Shown in pieces: positions 18,465 through 26,307 of a DNA stretch of 64,000 bases. The notes under the pieces were generated by a model. It was not told the origin of the DNA and made no database searches. It was given only the letters and a program-made list of their open reading frames with translations. The translations under genes and the position numbers were made by a program. How positions within the stretch are numbered: the stretch's first letter is position 1; the number at the start of each line of letters is the position of its first letter. This DNA comes from Chromatiaceae bacterium (lineage in GTDB: Bacteria; Pseudomonadota; Gammaproteobacteria; Chromatiales; Chromatiaceae): positions 1 to 64,000 of the forward strand of contig JALOTB010000006.1 in assembly GCA_025458165.1 (NCBI GenBank), read 5' to 3'.

Positions 18465-21107
18465 GTGACGGACGCAGGCGCCCCTTCGCTCCTCGATGCC
18501 TATGCTGAGGCGGACGCCGGCGTGCGACTGCGCCACGTGCGCATCGCGCTGGTGCTCTTCCTGCCGCTCGTCTCGAGCTTCGCTGCGCTGGACTGGCTGA
18601 TCTATCCCGAGCTGTTCGCGGCGATGCTGCGCATCCGCCTGGCGGTCGTGGTGCTGTTCATCGGGATCCTGGCGCTGACCTTCACCCCGTTGGGGCGCCA
18701 CATCCGTGCCATCGGGGTCGTCTCGGCGATCCTCGCCGGAATCTCCATCAGCTGGATGGTGGCGATCTCGGAGGGTGCGGCCTCGCCGTATTACGCGGGG
18801 CTCAACCTGATACTCGTGGTGATGTCGGTCCTGCTGCCCTGGACCCTGCGCGAGACGGCGGTGGTCTGCGCCGGGACCATCGCCTCCTATGTCGCGGCCT
18901 GCGCCTGGCACTCGCCGGGGATCCTCGCGCTGGCCGACGATCTGCCGGTGTTCGCCAACAACCTGTTCTTTCTCGTCACTACCAGCATCATTTGCATGAC
19001 GGCGAGTCATTACCAGTCGCTGCGGCGGTTCGAGGAGTTTCGGTTGCGTTACGAGCTCGATCGGCAGAACCGCCAGCTCGAGTCGCTCGATCGGCAAAAG
19101 ACTGAGTTCTTCGCCAACGTGAGCCACGAGCTGCGCACCCCGCTCACGCTGATCCTGGCGCCGGTCCAGGAGCTGCTGGGGGGCGGCACCCCCCTCGCCG
19201 ACCGGATCGCGTCGCGCCTGGGGGTGGTCCGCGATAACGCCCTGCGGCTGCTCAAGCTGGTCAACGACCTGCTCGATGTGATCCGCCTGGAGGAGGGAAA
19301 GGAGCGACTCGAACGCAAGGCCATCGATCTCAACGGTGTGCTGCGGGGTGTCGCGGACGGTATGACGCATCTCGCCGACACCAAGGATATCGCGCTAGAG
19401 AAGGCGATCCCGGGGGGCACCCTGGTGGTGCGTGGCGATCTCCGCGCGCTGGAGAAGATTCTCGTCAACCTCATCAATAACGCGATCAAATTCACCGATC
19501 AGGGCGGTAGGATTCGCGTTGAGAGCGGCATCGAAGCCGACTGGGCCGTGATCCGCGTGCGTGATACCGGTATCGGTATCCCCGTCGAAGAGCAAGACTC
19601 GATCTTCGCCCGCTTTCATCAGGTCGACGGATCGACCACGCGGCGTTATCGTGGGACCGGTCTCGGGCTGGCGCTGGTCAAGGAGCTCACCGAGCTGATG
19701 GAAGGGAGCGTGGAGGTCGAGAGCACGCCGGGGGCGGGTACCACCATGCGGGTGCGCCTACCGCTGGCGCCGGGCGTCCCTGCCGAGGAGTCCGGCGGCG
19801 AGATCATGGAGCAGGACGGGATCGAGCGCCTGCACCGGATGGCCGATCGCCGGGGTGGTTTGACGGTCGAGGGACCCGATCTGGAGATGGCGAACGAGCA
19901 GACGCAGTTGGAGGGGGGGCGGCCACGGGTGCTGGTCGTCGAGGACGAGCCCGACATGCGCCGCTATCTGGCGGAGATCCTCGAGGAGGAGTACCGGGTC
20001 TACACCGCTCGCACGGGGGCGGAGGGGCTGCGGTTGGCACGCGAGCGGGCGCCCGATCTGGTGCTCCTCGATCTCATGCTCCCCGAGATGGACGGCCTCG
20101 AGGTCTGTCGCCGCATTCGAGAAGACAGCGCACTGCGCAGCCAAAAGATCATGCTCCTAACGGCACGCGTCGATGAGGAGTCGAAGATCACCGCCCTGGA
20201 GCAGGGCGCGGATGACTTTTTGACCAAGCCCTTCAGCAGCGTCGAGGTCCGCACCCGCCTGCGCAATCTGCTGGCGACGGCCGTCCTCGAGCGCGACCTG
20301 GAGGAGCGCAATCGGCGTTTGCAGCGGGCGCTGGCGGACCTCGAGGCGATCCAGGCACAGCTCATCCACAGCGAGAAGCTCAATGCCCTGGGGAGCCTAG
20401 CGGCTGGGCTCCTGCATGAGATCAACAACCCCTTGAATTACAGCCTGACCGCCCTGCAGCTCATCCGCGATGACCCGACCGTGCAGGGCAACGAGCTGCT
20501 GAACGAGGTGGTCGGGGACATCGACGAGGGCATGCAGCGCATCCGCACCATCGTCACCGACCTGCGCGCCTTCGCTTACCCCTCCGAGGCGGACAAGCAG
20601 TCCCAATTCGATTTTCGCGAGGTGGTGGAGACGGCCCTGCGCTTCACCGCCCACGAGCTGCGCGACATCCGAGTGGTCGAGCAGGTCCCGGCGGACCTGG
20701 AGGTGCTCGGCTCGCGCAGCCACATCGCCCAGGTGCTGGTGAATCTGCTGACCAACTCGGCCAAGGCGATCGCTGCACGGCCCGATTCGCGGGCGGGTGA
20801 GGTGCGGATCGCCGCTGCGCCAACCGCGGGGGGGCGTGCCGAGATACGGGTGGTCGACAACGGTGTGGGGATGGACGACAAGACCCTGCGGCGGGCCTTC
20901 GATCCCTTCTTCACCACGCGTGAGGTCGGCGAGGGGGTTGGACTTGGCTTGAGTATCTGTCACACGATCGTGTCAAATCACGGCGGGCGCCTGCGAGCGC
21001 GCAGCCAGCCGGGCGAGGGTGCGGAGCTGACCTTCGACCTCCCGCTCGCGGAGGGTAGCGGGCGGTCGGCGGGCGCTGAGGCATTCGGCGTTTCCCGCGT
21101 GGGATAG
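18465..21107 (+). CDS. PhcS-like membrane hybrid kinase with two histidine kinase cores
   Basis: Sensor of the phc-like operon, about 880 residues from GTG 18465, 7 bp after the methyltransferase stop; ATG 18429 is an alternative. Six TM helices occupy about residues 20-185 (including SSFAALDWLIYPELFAAMLR and SPYYAGLNLILVVMS), with almost no periplasmic domain, as in PhcS/CqsS-type autoinducer sensors. Then come a HisKA (FFANVSHELRTPL, about 214-226), a HATPase (NLINNAIKF, DTGIGIP, GTGLGLALV), a receiver (VLVVEDEPD, phosphoacceptor in LLDLMLPEMDG about 535, KPF), a coiled coil and a second HisKA (LLHEINNPLNYS, about 650) with its own HATPase (NLLTNSAKAI, DNGVGM, GLGLSI). Two complete kinase cores around one receiver is unusual. 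Confidence 0.85.
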   Translation: MTDAGAPSLLDAYAEADAGVRLRHVRIALVLFLPLVSSFAALDWLIYPELFAAMLRIRLAVVVLFIGILALTFTPLGRHIRAIGVVSAILAGISISWMVAISEGAASPYYAGLNLILVVMSVLLPWTLRETAVVCAGTIASYVAACAWHSPGILALADDLPVFANNLFFLVTTSIICMTASHYQSLRRFEEFRLRYELDRQNRQLESLDRQKTEFFANVSHELRTPLTLILAPVQELLGGGTPLADRIASRLGVVRDNALRLLKLVNDLLDVIRLEEGKERLERKAIDLNGVLRGVADGMTHLADTKDIALEKAIPGGTLVVRGDLRALEKILVNLINNAIKFTDQGGRIRVESGIEADWAVIRVRDTGIGIPVEEQDSIFARFHQVDGSTTRRYRGTGLGLALVKELTELMEGSVEVESTPGAGTTMRVRLPLAPGVPAEESGGEIMEQDGIERLHRMADRRGGLTVEGPDLEMANEQTQLEGGRPRVLVVEDEPDMRRYLAEILEEEYRVYTARTGAEGLRLARERAPDLVLLDLMLPEMDGLEVCRRIREDSALRSQKIMLLTARVDEESKITALEQGADDFLTKPFSSVEVRTRLRNLLATAVLERDLEERNRRLQRALADLEAIQAQLIHSEKLNALGSLAAGLLHEINNPLNYSLTALQLIRDDPTVQGNELLNEVVGDIDEGMQRIRTIVTDLRAFAYPSEADKQSQFDFREVVETALRFTAHELRDIRVVEQVPADLEVLGSRSHIAQVLVNLLTNSAKAIAARPDSRAGEVRIAAAPTAGGRAEIRVVDNGVGMDDKTLRRAFDPFFTTREVGEGVGLGLSICHTIVSNHGGRLRARSQPGEGAELTFDLPLAEGSGRSAGAEAFGVSRVG

Positions 21108-21115
21108 GAAGTCCC
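21101..21115 (+). other. Hairpin with AGGA in the loop, at the phcS-like stop codon
   Basis: GGGA-TAGGAAG-TCCC: 4-bp stem with AGGA exposed in a 7-nt loop, overlapping the stop codon. A related hairpin lies at 21261-21273, and both sit in an imperfect direct repeat beginning GCGTTTCCCGCG (21089 and 21248). The shape resembles CsrA/RsmA binding hairpins; this is only a sequence resemblance. Confidence 0.35.
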
Positions 21116-21421
21116 GTGCTTTCGGGGGCCTAAGCCACCGCGCATCGAGGGGGACGGAACTGGCATTTGCGCTTCCGGGCACATTTTTTTTCGGCTGGAA
21201 GGACCGATCGATCGGCATCTCCGTCGGGTGCGTTGAAGGAGTGTCAGCGTTTCCCGCGCCGGGCAGGATGCCCCGTCGTGGTGCAGTTGCGGCGGCGAAC
21301 CCGGGATCGACCGAGCCCAGCCGCGCGGTTGATGTCGATCGCGACCTCGGGCCTCCGGCTTGGGGTATGCGGCGGAATCGGAATTAAACGAGAAACAGCG
21401 ATTGGACTCGACGAAACAGCA
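21108..21421. other. 314-bp gap inside the phc-like operon
   Basis: No gene is apparent. It contains an eight-T run (21185-21192 region) and the two related hairpin elements. It may hold an internal promoter or a post-transcriptional control site for the two downstream genes, since the other junctions in this operon are 7 bp or overlapping. Confidence 0.5.
21261..21273 (+). other. Second AGGA-loop hairpin in the phcR-like leader
   Basis: GGGC-AGGAT-GCCC: perfect 4-bp stem with loop AGGAT, 148 bp upstream of the phcR-like start. It lies in the second copy of the GCGTTTCCCGCG-containing repeat. Confidence 0.35.
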
Positions 21422-22627
21422 ATGGTCTCCGAAGCAGGTGACACCCGGGCCGGTGCTCCGCCCGCCGTCCTCTACGTAGACGACGAGACGAAGAGCCGTA
21501 AATACTTCGCCCTCGCTTTCGGTAAGGACTTCCCCGTCCTGACCGCCGCGAGCGTGGCCGAGGCGGAGACCCTCCTCCAGCGCGAGGGTGACCGCGTCGG
21601 CGTCCTGATCACCGATCAGCGCATGCCGGGTGAGACCGGCGTCGTCCTGCTCGATCGCGTCAAGGAGCGCTACCCCCAGATCGTGCGACTCCTGACCACC
21701 GCCTACGCCGACCTCGAGGAGGCGATGGCGGCGGTCAACCGCGGCGAAATCCACCGCTACGTCCTCAAGCCCTGGGATATCGGCGCCCTGCGCGAGGAGC
21801 TGCAGCAGGCCGTCTCCCTGCATCAGCGCAAGCGTCGCGAGCAGGACCTGTTGCAGGGGCGCCGGCATGCGATGATGGCCCTGGCCTCACACATCGCGCA
21901 CGAGCTCAGCACCCCGCTGGCGACCATCCGCGCTCTCGCGAGCAACATCGAAGATCATATCGCCCCGCTGGTCGCGGGCTACGCCCCGACGGCGGTCGAG
22001 CCAGCAGCGATTTCGGCGGATATGCTCGACGTCCTAGAGGGCTCCCCGCGCATGATTCGCTCGCTGGTCGATCGCGCCAACCTGCTGATCCGGCTGCTGC
22101 TGATCAACGTCGCGGAGAACCCGGAGGAGCGTAGCGACTACCGCCGGTTCTCGGTGGGCCGATGCTTGCGGGACGCGCTCGGTAGTTATCCCTTTCGCGA
22201 GGAGGAGCGCCGCCTGGTCCGGGTCGAAGGCGGCGACTTCGAGGCCTTCGGCTCCGAGGTGCTGCTTTCCTACGCGATTTACAACCTGCTGAAGAACGCA
22301 CTGTATGCCATCGCGAGCGCCCGCAAGGGTGAGATCCTCATCCTCACCGAGCCGGCCGAACCGATGAATCGGCTGCGCTTCCGCGATACCGGCAGCGGCA
22401 TTCCCGCGCAGGTGCTGCCACGTGTGTTCGACGAGTTCTTCACCGGCAAGGTCTCTGGGCGAGGCACCGGGATGGGCCTTCCGTTCTGTCGCCGGGTGAT
22501 GACGGCCTTTGGCGGGACCATTGTGTGTCACTCGCAGCCGGGCGAGCTCACCGAGCTCGTGCTCTCCTTCCCCCGCCTGGAGAGCGAAGCCGAGGACCAG
22601 CCATTGAAGGGAGGGGTGAGCCGATGA
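21422..22627 (+). CDS. PhcR-like response regulator with C-terminal histidine kinase
   Basis: Cytoplasmic receiver-kinase, 401 residues from ATG 21422; the upstream in-frame extension is unlike a protein. The receiver (about 15-130) shows VLYVDDETKSRKYF, phosphoacceptor in VLITDQRMPGETG, LTTAY and the lysine in VLKPWDI. A HisKA follows with IAHELSTPLATIRAL (His at about 160), then a HATPase (YNLLKNALYAIAS, FRDTGSGIP, GRGTGMGLPFCRRVM). A receiver followed by a kinase without membrane segments is the arrangement of PhcR in Ralstonia. It overlaps the next gene by 4 bp (ATGA). Confidence 0.87.
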   Translation: MVSEAGDTRAGAPPAVLYVDDETKSRKYFALAFGKDFPVLTAASVAEAETLLQREGDRVGVLITDQRMPGETGVVLLDRVKERYPQIVRLLTTAYADLEEAMAAVNRGEIHRYVLKPWDIGALREELQQAVSLHQRKRREQDLLQGRRHAMMALASHIAHELSTPLATIRALASNIEDHIAPLVAGYAPTAVEPAAISADMLDVLEGSPRMIRSLVDRANLLIRLLLINVAENPEERSDYRRFSVGRCLRDALGSYPFREEERRLVRVEGGDFEAFGSEVLLSYAIYNLLKNALYAIASARKGEILILTEPAEPMNRLRFRDTGSGIPAQVLPRVFDEFFTGKVSGRGTGMGLPFCRRVMTAFGGTIVCHSQPGELTELVLSFPRLESEAEDQPLKGGVSR

Positions 22628-23709
22628 GACCCGCGCGGCAGACTGACTATGCCGTCCTTTTCGTAGACGACGAGGACAAGGCCCTCAAGTACTTCCGCAT
22701 GGCCTTCGCCAAAGACTTCCCAGTCCTCACGGCGGGTGGCGTGGCCCAGGCGCTGGAGGTCCTCGAGGCCGAGGGGGACCGCATCGGCGTGCTGATCACC
22801 GACCAGCGCATGCCCGGTCAGCCGGGGGTTGAGCTGCTCAAGCAGGCCCGGGCGCGTTGGCCGGGGATCGTGCGCATCCTCACCACGGCCTATTCTGACC
22901 TGGAGAACGCGATCGCCGCCGTCAATCGCGGCGAGATCCTGCGTTACGTGACCAAGCCCTGGGATATCCAGGCCCTGCGTCTGGAGCTGCGTCACGCGAT
23001 GGACTTTTTTCAGCTTCGCCAGGAGCGCGACCTGCTGCTCGAGGCGAAGCTCAGCGTGCGCCGGCAGATGCTCCAGGCCGAGCGCCTGCGCGCGCTCATC
23101 GCCATCGCCGGTGCGTTGGAACGTCTGCATGGCGCCCCGGCGGCGGTCGCGGCCTGGGTGCTGGATACCGCGAACCGGCCGGAGGGCGACTCAGAGTCCC
23201 CAGAGCTCTGGGGGGCCGACGTCGCGGAAACCCTGCGGCTCACGCGCCTGAGCCGCGAGATCCATGCGCTCGATCGCGCGACGCCGCTGGGCTTCCCGGA
23301 TCGCATCGGCCTGGCATCACTCTGCGCGGATGCGGGGATCGGCGTCTCGGGTGGCGCGCCCGAGGTCAGCGGGCAGGGTGGACTCCTGCTCGATCTCATG
23401 TCTACCCTGGCGCAGTCGGTTGGGGCCCCCGCCACCGCCTGCCTGGTCGGGTGCGCCTTGGCCGACGGGGAGCCGGGAGCGTCGGTCGTCGTGACCGGGC
23501 CGGGTCCTCGTAGCGACGACCCCGATCGGCTGCTTCGCGCCTACCTTCTGGCTGGGCACCACGGCGGGAGTCTGCACAGCACCTGGGAACCAGTTGGTCC
23601 GCGCCTCGAGCTCCGGCTGCCGGTGGAGCCGCGCGCGGTCGATCCCCCCGGACCGGACGCGGACTGGCTGACCGAGCAGTTCACGCGGCTGGAGGATTGG
23701 GGCGTGTGA
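22624..23709 (+). CDS. PhcQ-like response regulator with degenerate kinase domain
   Basis: 361 residues, translationally coupled to the preceding gene. The N-terminal receiver is a close paralogue of the previous one: VLFVDDEDKALKYF, VLITDQRMPGQPG, LTTAYSDLENAIAAVNRGEI, YVTKPWDI. The C-terminal half aligns by eye with a histidine kinase core that has lost its catalytic residues. The H-box is replaced by RALIAIAGALERLHG (no HE), the N-box by LLLDLMSTLAQSVG (no Asn), and the D-box by VVVTGPGPR. The terminal GG/LRLP part of the fold is kept. It is probably an adaptor or output protein like PhcQ. Last gene of the operon, followed by a strong terminator. Confidence 0.82.
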   Translation: MRPARQTDYAVLFVDDEDKALKYFRMAFAKDFPVLTAGGVAQALEVLEAEGDRIGVLITDQRMPGQPGVELLKQARARWPGIVRILTTAYSDLENAIAAVNRGEILRYVTKPWDIQALRLELRHAMDFFQLRQERDLLLEAKLSVRRQMLQAERLRALIAIAGALERLHGAPAAVAAWVLDTANRPEGDSESPELWGADVAETLRLTRLSREIHALDRATPLGFPDRIGLASLCADAGIGVSGGAPEVSGQGGLLLDLMSTLAQSVGAPATACLVGCALADGEPGASVVVTGPGPRSDDPDRLLRAYLLAGHHGGSLHSTWEPVGPRLELRLPVEPRAVDPPGPDADWLTEQFTRLEDWGV

Positions 23710-23721
23710 TCGCGCGATCCC

Positions 23722-23762
23722 GCGGTCGCCGTGCTCGGCGCACGAACGGCGACCGCCGTTTT
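23722..23762 (+). terminator. Terminator of the phc-like operon
   Basis: Perfect 11-bp stem GCGGTCGCCGT/ACGGCGACCGC (23722-23732, 23746-23756) with a 13-nt loop, followed by CGTTTTC. Confidence 0.75.
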
Positions 23763-23936
23763 CGCCGGTGCGCGACCAGGGGCCGGCAGACACTTCTAGC
23801 CCTTCGGAGTTTCCGGCTCCTACAGTCTGAAAAAGCGAGACAAATCCTAGGCAACATCGCGAGTCAGGACTAGCGATCCGGGTTGTCGCTCGGGTAGGAT
23901 TTACGCGCGTCGTAACTGCTTGCCGTTGTCTTCGCC

Positions 23937-24527
23937 ATGCCTGCCGCGGTTCTGCCCCTGTTCGCGCTGATCCTGATGTCTCTCGCCAGCGCGGGTGCCA
24001 GCGCGATGTCCGTCCTGCCCAGCTTCTTCGCCCGCGAGGCGGTCGAGGCGGCTCAGTCCGGCGAGGAGGACCGGGTGATCCTCGAGTACGAGAACCTGAT
24101 CGCGGATAAGGTGCTGGTCAAGAAGGCCGAGCGCCGGCTCTATCTGCTGAAGAACGACAAGCCCTTCCGCAGCTACCAGGTTTCGCTGGGATCTAACCCG
24201 GTGGGGCACAAGGAGCGCCAGGGGGACGGCCGCACCCCCGAGGGGGTGTACACGATGACCTGGCGCAACCCCAAGAGCCAGTTCCGCAAGGCCCTGCACA
24301 TCTCCTATCCCAACGCCAACGATCGCGTCCAGGCCGAGCGCTTGGGGGTAAACCCTGGGGGCATGATCGCGATCCACGGCCAGCCGCGGCCCAACGCGCA
24401 CCGCGAGCTACAGGAGCTGCTGAGCGGTGACGACTGGACCCAGGGGTGCATCGCCGTCTCCAACATGGAGATCGATGAGATCTGGGAGCTAACCCGCGAG
24501 GGGACGCTGATCGAGATCCGTCCCTGA
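23937..24527 (+). CDS. L,D-transpeptidase (YafK-type YkuD domain)
   Basis: Periplasmic murein-modifying enzyme, 196 residues. The N-terminal signal segment AVLPLFALILMSLASAGASA is followed by a YkuD domain. That domain begins ADKVLVKKAERRLYLLKND and carries the catalytic motif IHGQ (His147) with DWTQGCIAVSN (Cys171). The NPVGHKERQGDGRTPEGVY segment is typical of the YafK/ErfK branch. It has its own gap on both sides and is probably monocistronic. The exact cross-link or hydrolase role cannot be decided. Confidence 0.88.
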   Translation: MPAAVLPLFALILMSLASAGASAMSVLPSFFAREAVEAAQSGEEDRVILEYENLIADKVLVKKAERRLYLLKNDKPFRSYQVSLGSNPVGHKERQGDGRTPEGVYTMTWRNPKSQFRKALHISYPNANDRVQAERLGVNPGGMIAIHGQPRPNAHRELQELLSGDDWTQGCIAVSNMEIDEIWELTREGTLIEIRP

Positions 24528-24577
24528 TCTGTCGCCGGCCTCGCGATCCTGAGGTCCGACCCCGTTCGGCCGGCGGG

Positions 24578-24775
24578 TCAGCCCTTGAGCTGGGACAAGC
24601 GCGCCCGCAGCCGCTCCATCAGGCCGTCGGCGAGACCCTGGAGCTCCGGGTCCATGACCTCGTAGAGATACTCCAGGTCGTCGAGCATCCGCTCGACCTC
24701 GGTCGCATCGGCCCGGTCGAGCCGGCCGGCGGCGTCGCGCATGTAGCCATAGGGGTCGATCCCGGGCATGGTCAC
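24578..24775 (-). CDS. Small hypothetical protein coupled to the methyltransferase gene
   Basis: 65 residues from GTG 24775 (or 63 from ATG 24769), acidic and helical: PGIDPYGYMRDAAGRLDRAD, then DDLEYLYEVMDPELQGLADGL. No signal or TM segment. The start overlaps the stop of the upstream methyltransferase gene by 4 bp (GTGA), strongly suggesting co-translation. I do not recognise the family. Confidence 0.65.
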   Translation of the reverse strand: MTMPGIDPYGYMRDAAGRLDRADATEVERMLDDLEYLYEVMDPELQGLADGLMERLRARLSQLKG

Positions 24776-25959
24776 ACCCTCGCTCCCCAGACCGCATAGA
24801 CCGGGTCCGAGAAGGCGAGCCGATCGGCATACTTGTCGTCCTCGGGCCGCGGCAGGCCGCGCAGCGACCAGGTCTCAAGGCCAGTGAAGAGACCAGACTC
24901 CAAGAAGTACTCGCTCACCAGACCGGGGCGCTCGAACTCGTGCAGCCCGTCCCAGATCTGGATCGCCTTGGGCGGGAACCAGCGGTTGGTGAAGGTGGTG
25001 ATGAAGCGCCCGCCGGGGCGCAGGACCCGCGCCACCTCGGCGAAGACCTCGAAGGGCCGCGTCAGGTACTCGACCGAGGCCGTGCAGATGACGGCGGCGA
25101 AGCTCGCGTTGGCGAACGGGAGCTTGGGGTCCTGGTTAAGGTCTTGAATCAGCCGCTCGGAGAGACGCGTGTTGGCGGCGAGCTCCTCGGCGTTGAGACC
25201 GAGGCCGGTGAGCTCGACACCGTCGAGGTGCCCGGGGAGATGGGAGTGCCAGCTCGTCATCAGGTCGAGCACGCGCCCCTCGCGCGGGAGCAATCGGCCG
25301 TAGAGGGCGCCGACCTCGGCCAGGGCCGCCTCGTCCATGTGATCGACGAAGCGCGGGCCGGCGTAGAACTCCGGGTCCGGGCGCGGGTCGGCGCGCAGGA
25401 AGGGGAGGTCGGACCAAAAGTCGGTCGGCGTCGCGCGCCAGCGTGCCTGCATGCCAGGACCGCCGGCGCTCACGAGCTCTGCAATCTCGTTGCAGCGCCC
25501 GCCGTGCTCCTCGCCGTGCGCCCAGATGGCCTCGATCCGCACGCGCAGCTCCAGCTCCCGGTCGGCAAGCGGCTGGTTGAAGTCGGCGGTCAGCTCGCCG
25601 CGGGTCACCTCGACGATGCGCATCGGGTGGAGGTCGGTGCGGAAGACGCCGTCGAGCCCCTCCATGATCCCCCGCGGGTAAAAGCGTCCGACTCGCGGCT
25701 GAACAAAACCCCGACGCGTGAAGCGGCGATTGAACTGGTTGTTGCGCACGCGTAGGAGCTGTTTCTCGCGCCAGGAGGGTAGCAGCTCGCCGGGCGCGAA
25801 TCGATGCACGACCTGGTGACCGACCGGTCGATCCATGATCTGCGCCTCCAGCTCCGGCGGGAAGAGATCCCGCCAAAGATTGAGCTTGGTGGCGACGTAG
25901 GTGTCGGTGTGGCGGGCACGGTCGCTCTCCCAGCGCAGGTCAAAGCGCATGCGCGCCAT
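24772..25959 (-). CDS. SAM-dependent methyltransferase with SlyD-like N-terminal segment
   Basis: About 395 residues from ATG 25959; upstream in-frame sequence to 26106 is low in coding character. The central part has a segment like the FKBP/SlyD barrel: GEEHGG-type neighbourhood, with RGELTADFNQPLADRELELRVRI resembling the 'DFNHPLAG...' signature (written here as its two parts ADFNQPLADREL and ELRVRI). The C-terminal half is a class I methyltransferase: RVLDLMTSWHSHLPG (degenerate SAM loop), LTGLGLNAEELAAN, FAAVICTASVEYLTRPFEVF, VLRPGGRFITTFTNRWFPPKAIQIWD. Substrate unknown. Divergent from the next methyltransferase gene and coupled to a 65-residue protein. Confidence 0.75.
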   Translation of the reverse strand: MARMRFDLRWESDRARHTDTYVATKLNLWRDLFPPELEAQIMDRPVGHQVVHRFAPGELLPSWREKQLLRVRNNQFNRRFTRRGFVQPRVGRFYPRGIMEGLDGVFRTDLHPMRIVEVTRGELTADFNQPLADRELELRVRIEAIWAHGEEHGGRCNEIAELVSAGGPGMQARWRATPTDFWSDLPFLRADPRPDPEFYAGPRFVDHMDEAALAEVGALYGRLLPREGRVLDLMTSWHSHLPGHLDGVELTGLGLNAEELAANTRLSERLIQDLNQDPKLPFANASFAAVICTASVEYLTRPFEVFAEVARVLRPGGRFITTFTNRWFPPKAIQIWDGLHEFERPGLVSEYFLESGLFTGLETWSLRGLPRPEDDKYADRLAFSDPVYAVWGARV

Positions 25960-26307
25960 GGCGCGCGGGCTGGTGCGCTCCAGGGGGCGGTGCTCGGGGG
26001 GCAGGGCGTCAGATTGGGGCTCGGCGCAGAGGGTGTCCACAGTGTCTGGGGCTCCAGGGCGTTTGTGCAGAACTGGGAAACTGTGGCTTGTCCATGCTTT
26101 GTTCAAGGGATTGACACGCTCGACAAGCGAGCTCGCCGGGTGCCGAGAATCGGCGGTTGCGATCGGGTCCGAGCTCGCAGGACAATGACCGGCCGCGGGC
26201 CGCCGGCCCGCCTGCCCCCGGAATCATCTCGCCTTGTACCCTTCGAGCGCCGATCTACGGCTTGTATCCGGCATCGCCTCGGACGCCCGGTCAAGAGGGG
26301 CCGACCG
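25960..26307. other. 348-bp divergent region between two methyltransferase genes
   Basis: No gene supported. It contains a spaced inverted repeat CCACAGT/ACTGTGG (26037-26043 and 26080-26086). Promoters for both flanking genes should lie here but none is clear. Confidence 0.45.

Noticed and set aside
21108..21421. Possible c-di-GMP riboswitch in the phcR-like leader
   Set aside because: A GGCCTAAGCC stretch recalls part of the GEMM aptamer, but the other conserved blocks and the pairing pattern are absent.
26037..26086. DnaA-box-like CCACAG elements forming an inverted repeat
   Set aside because: Only weak matches to TTATCCACA and no origin-linked genes nearby, so no replication origin is claimed.
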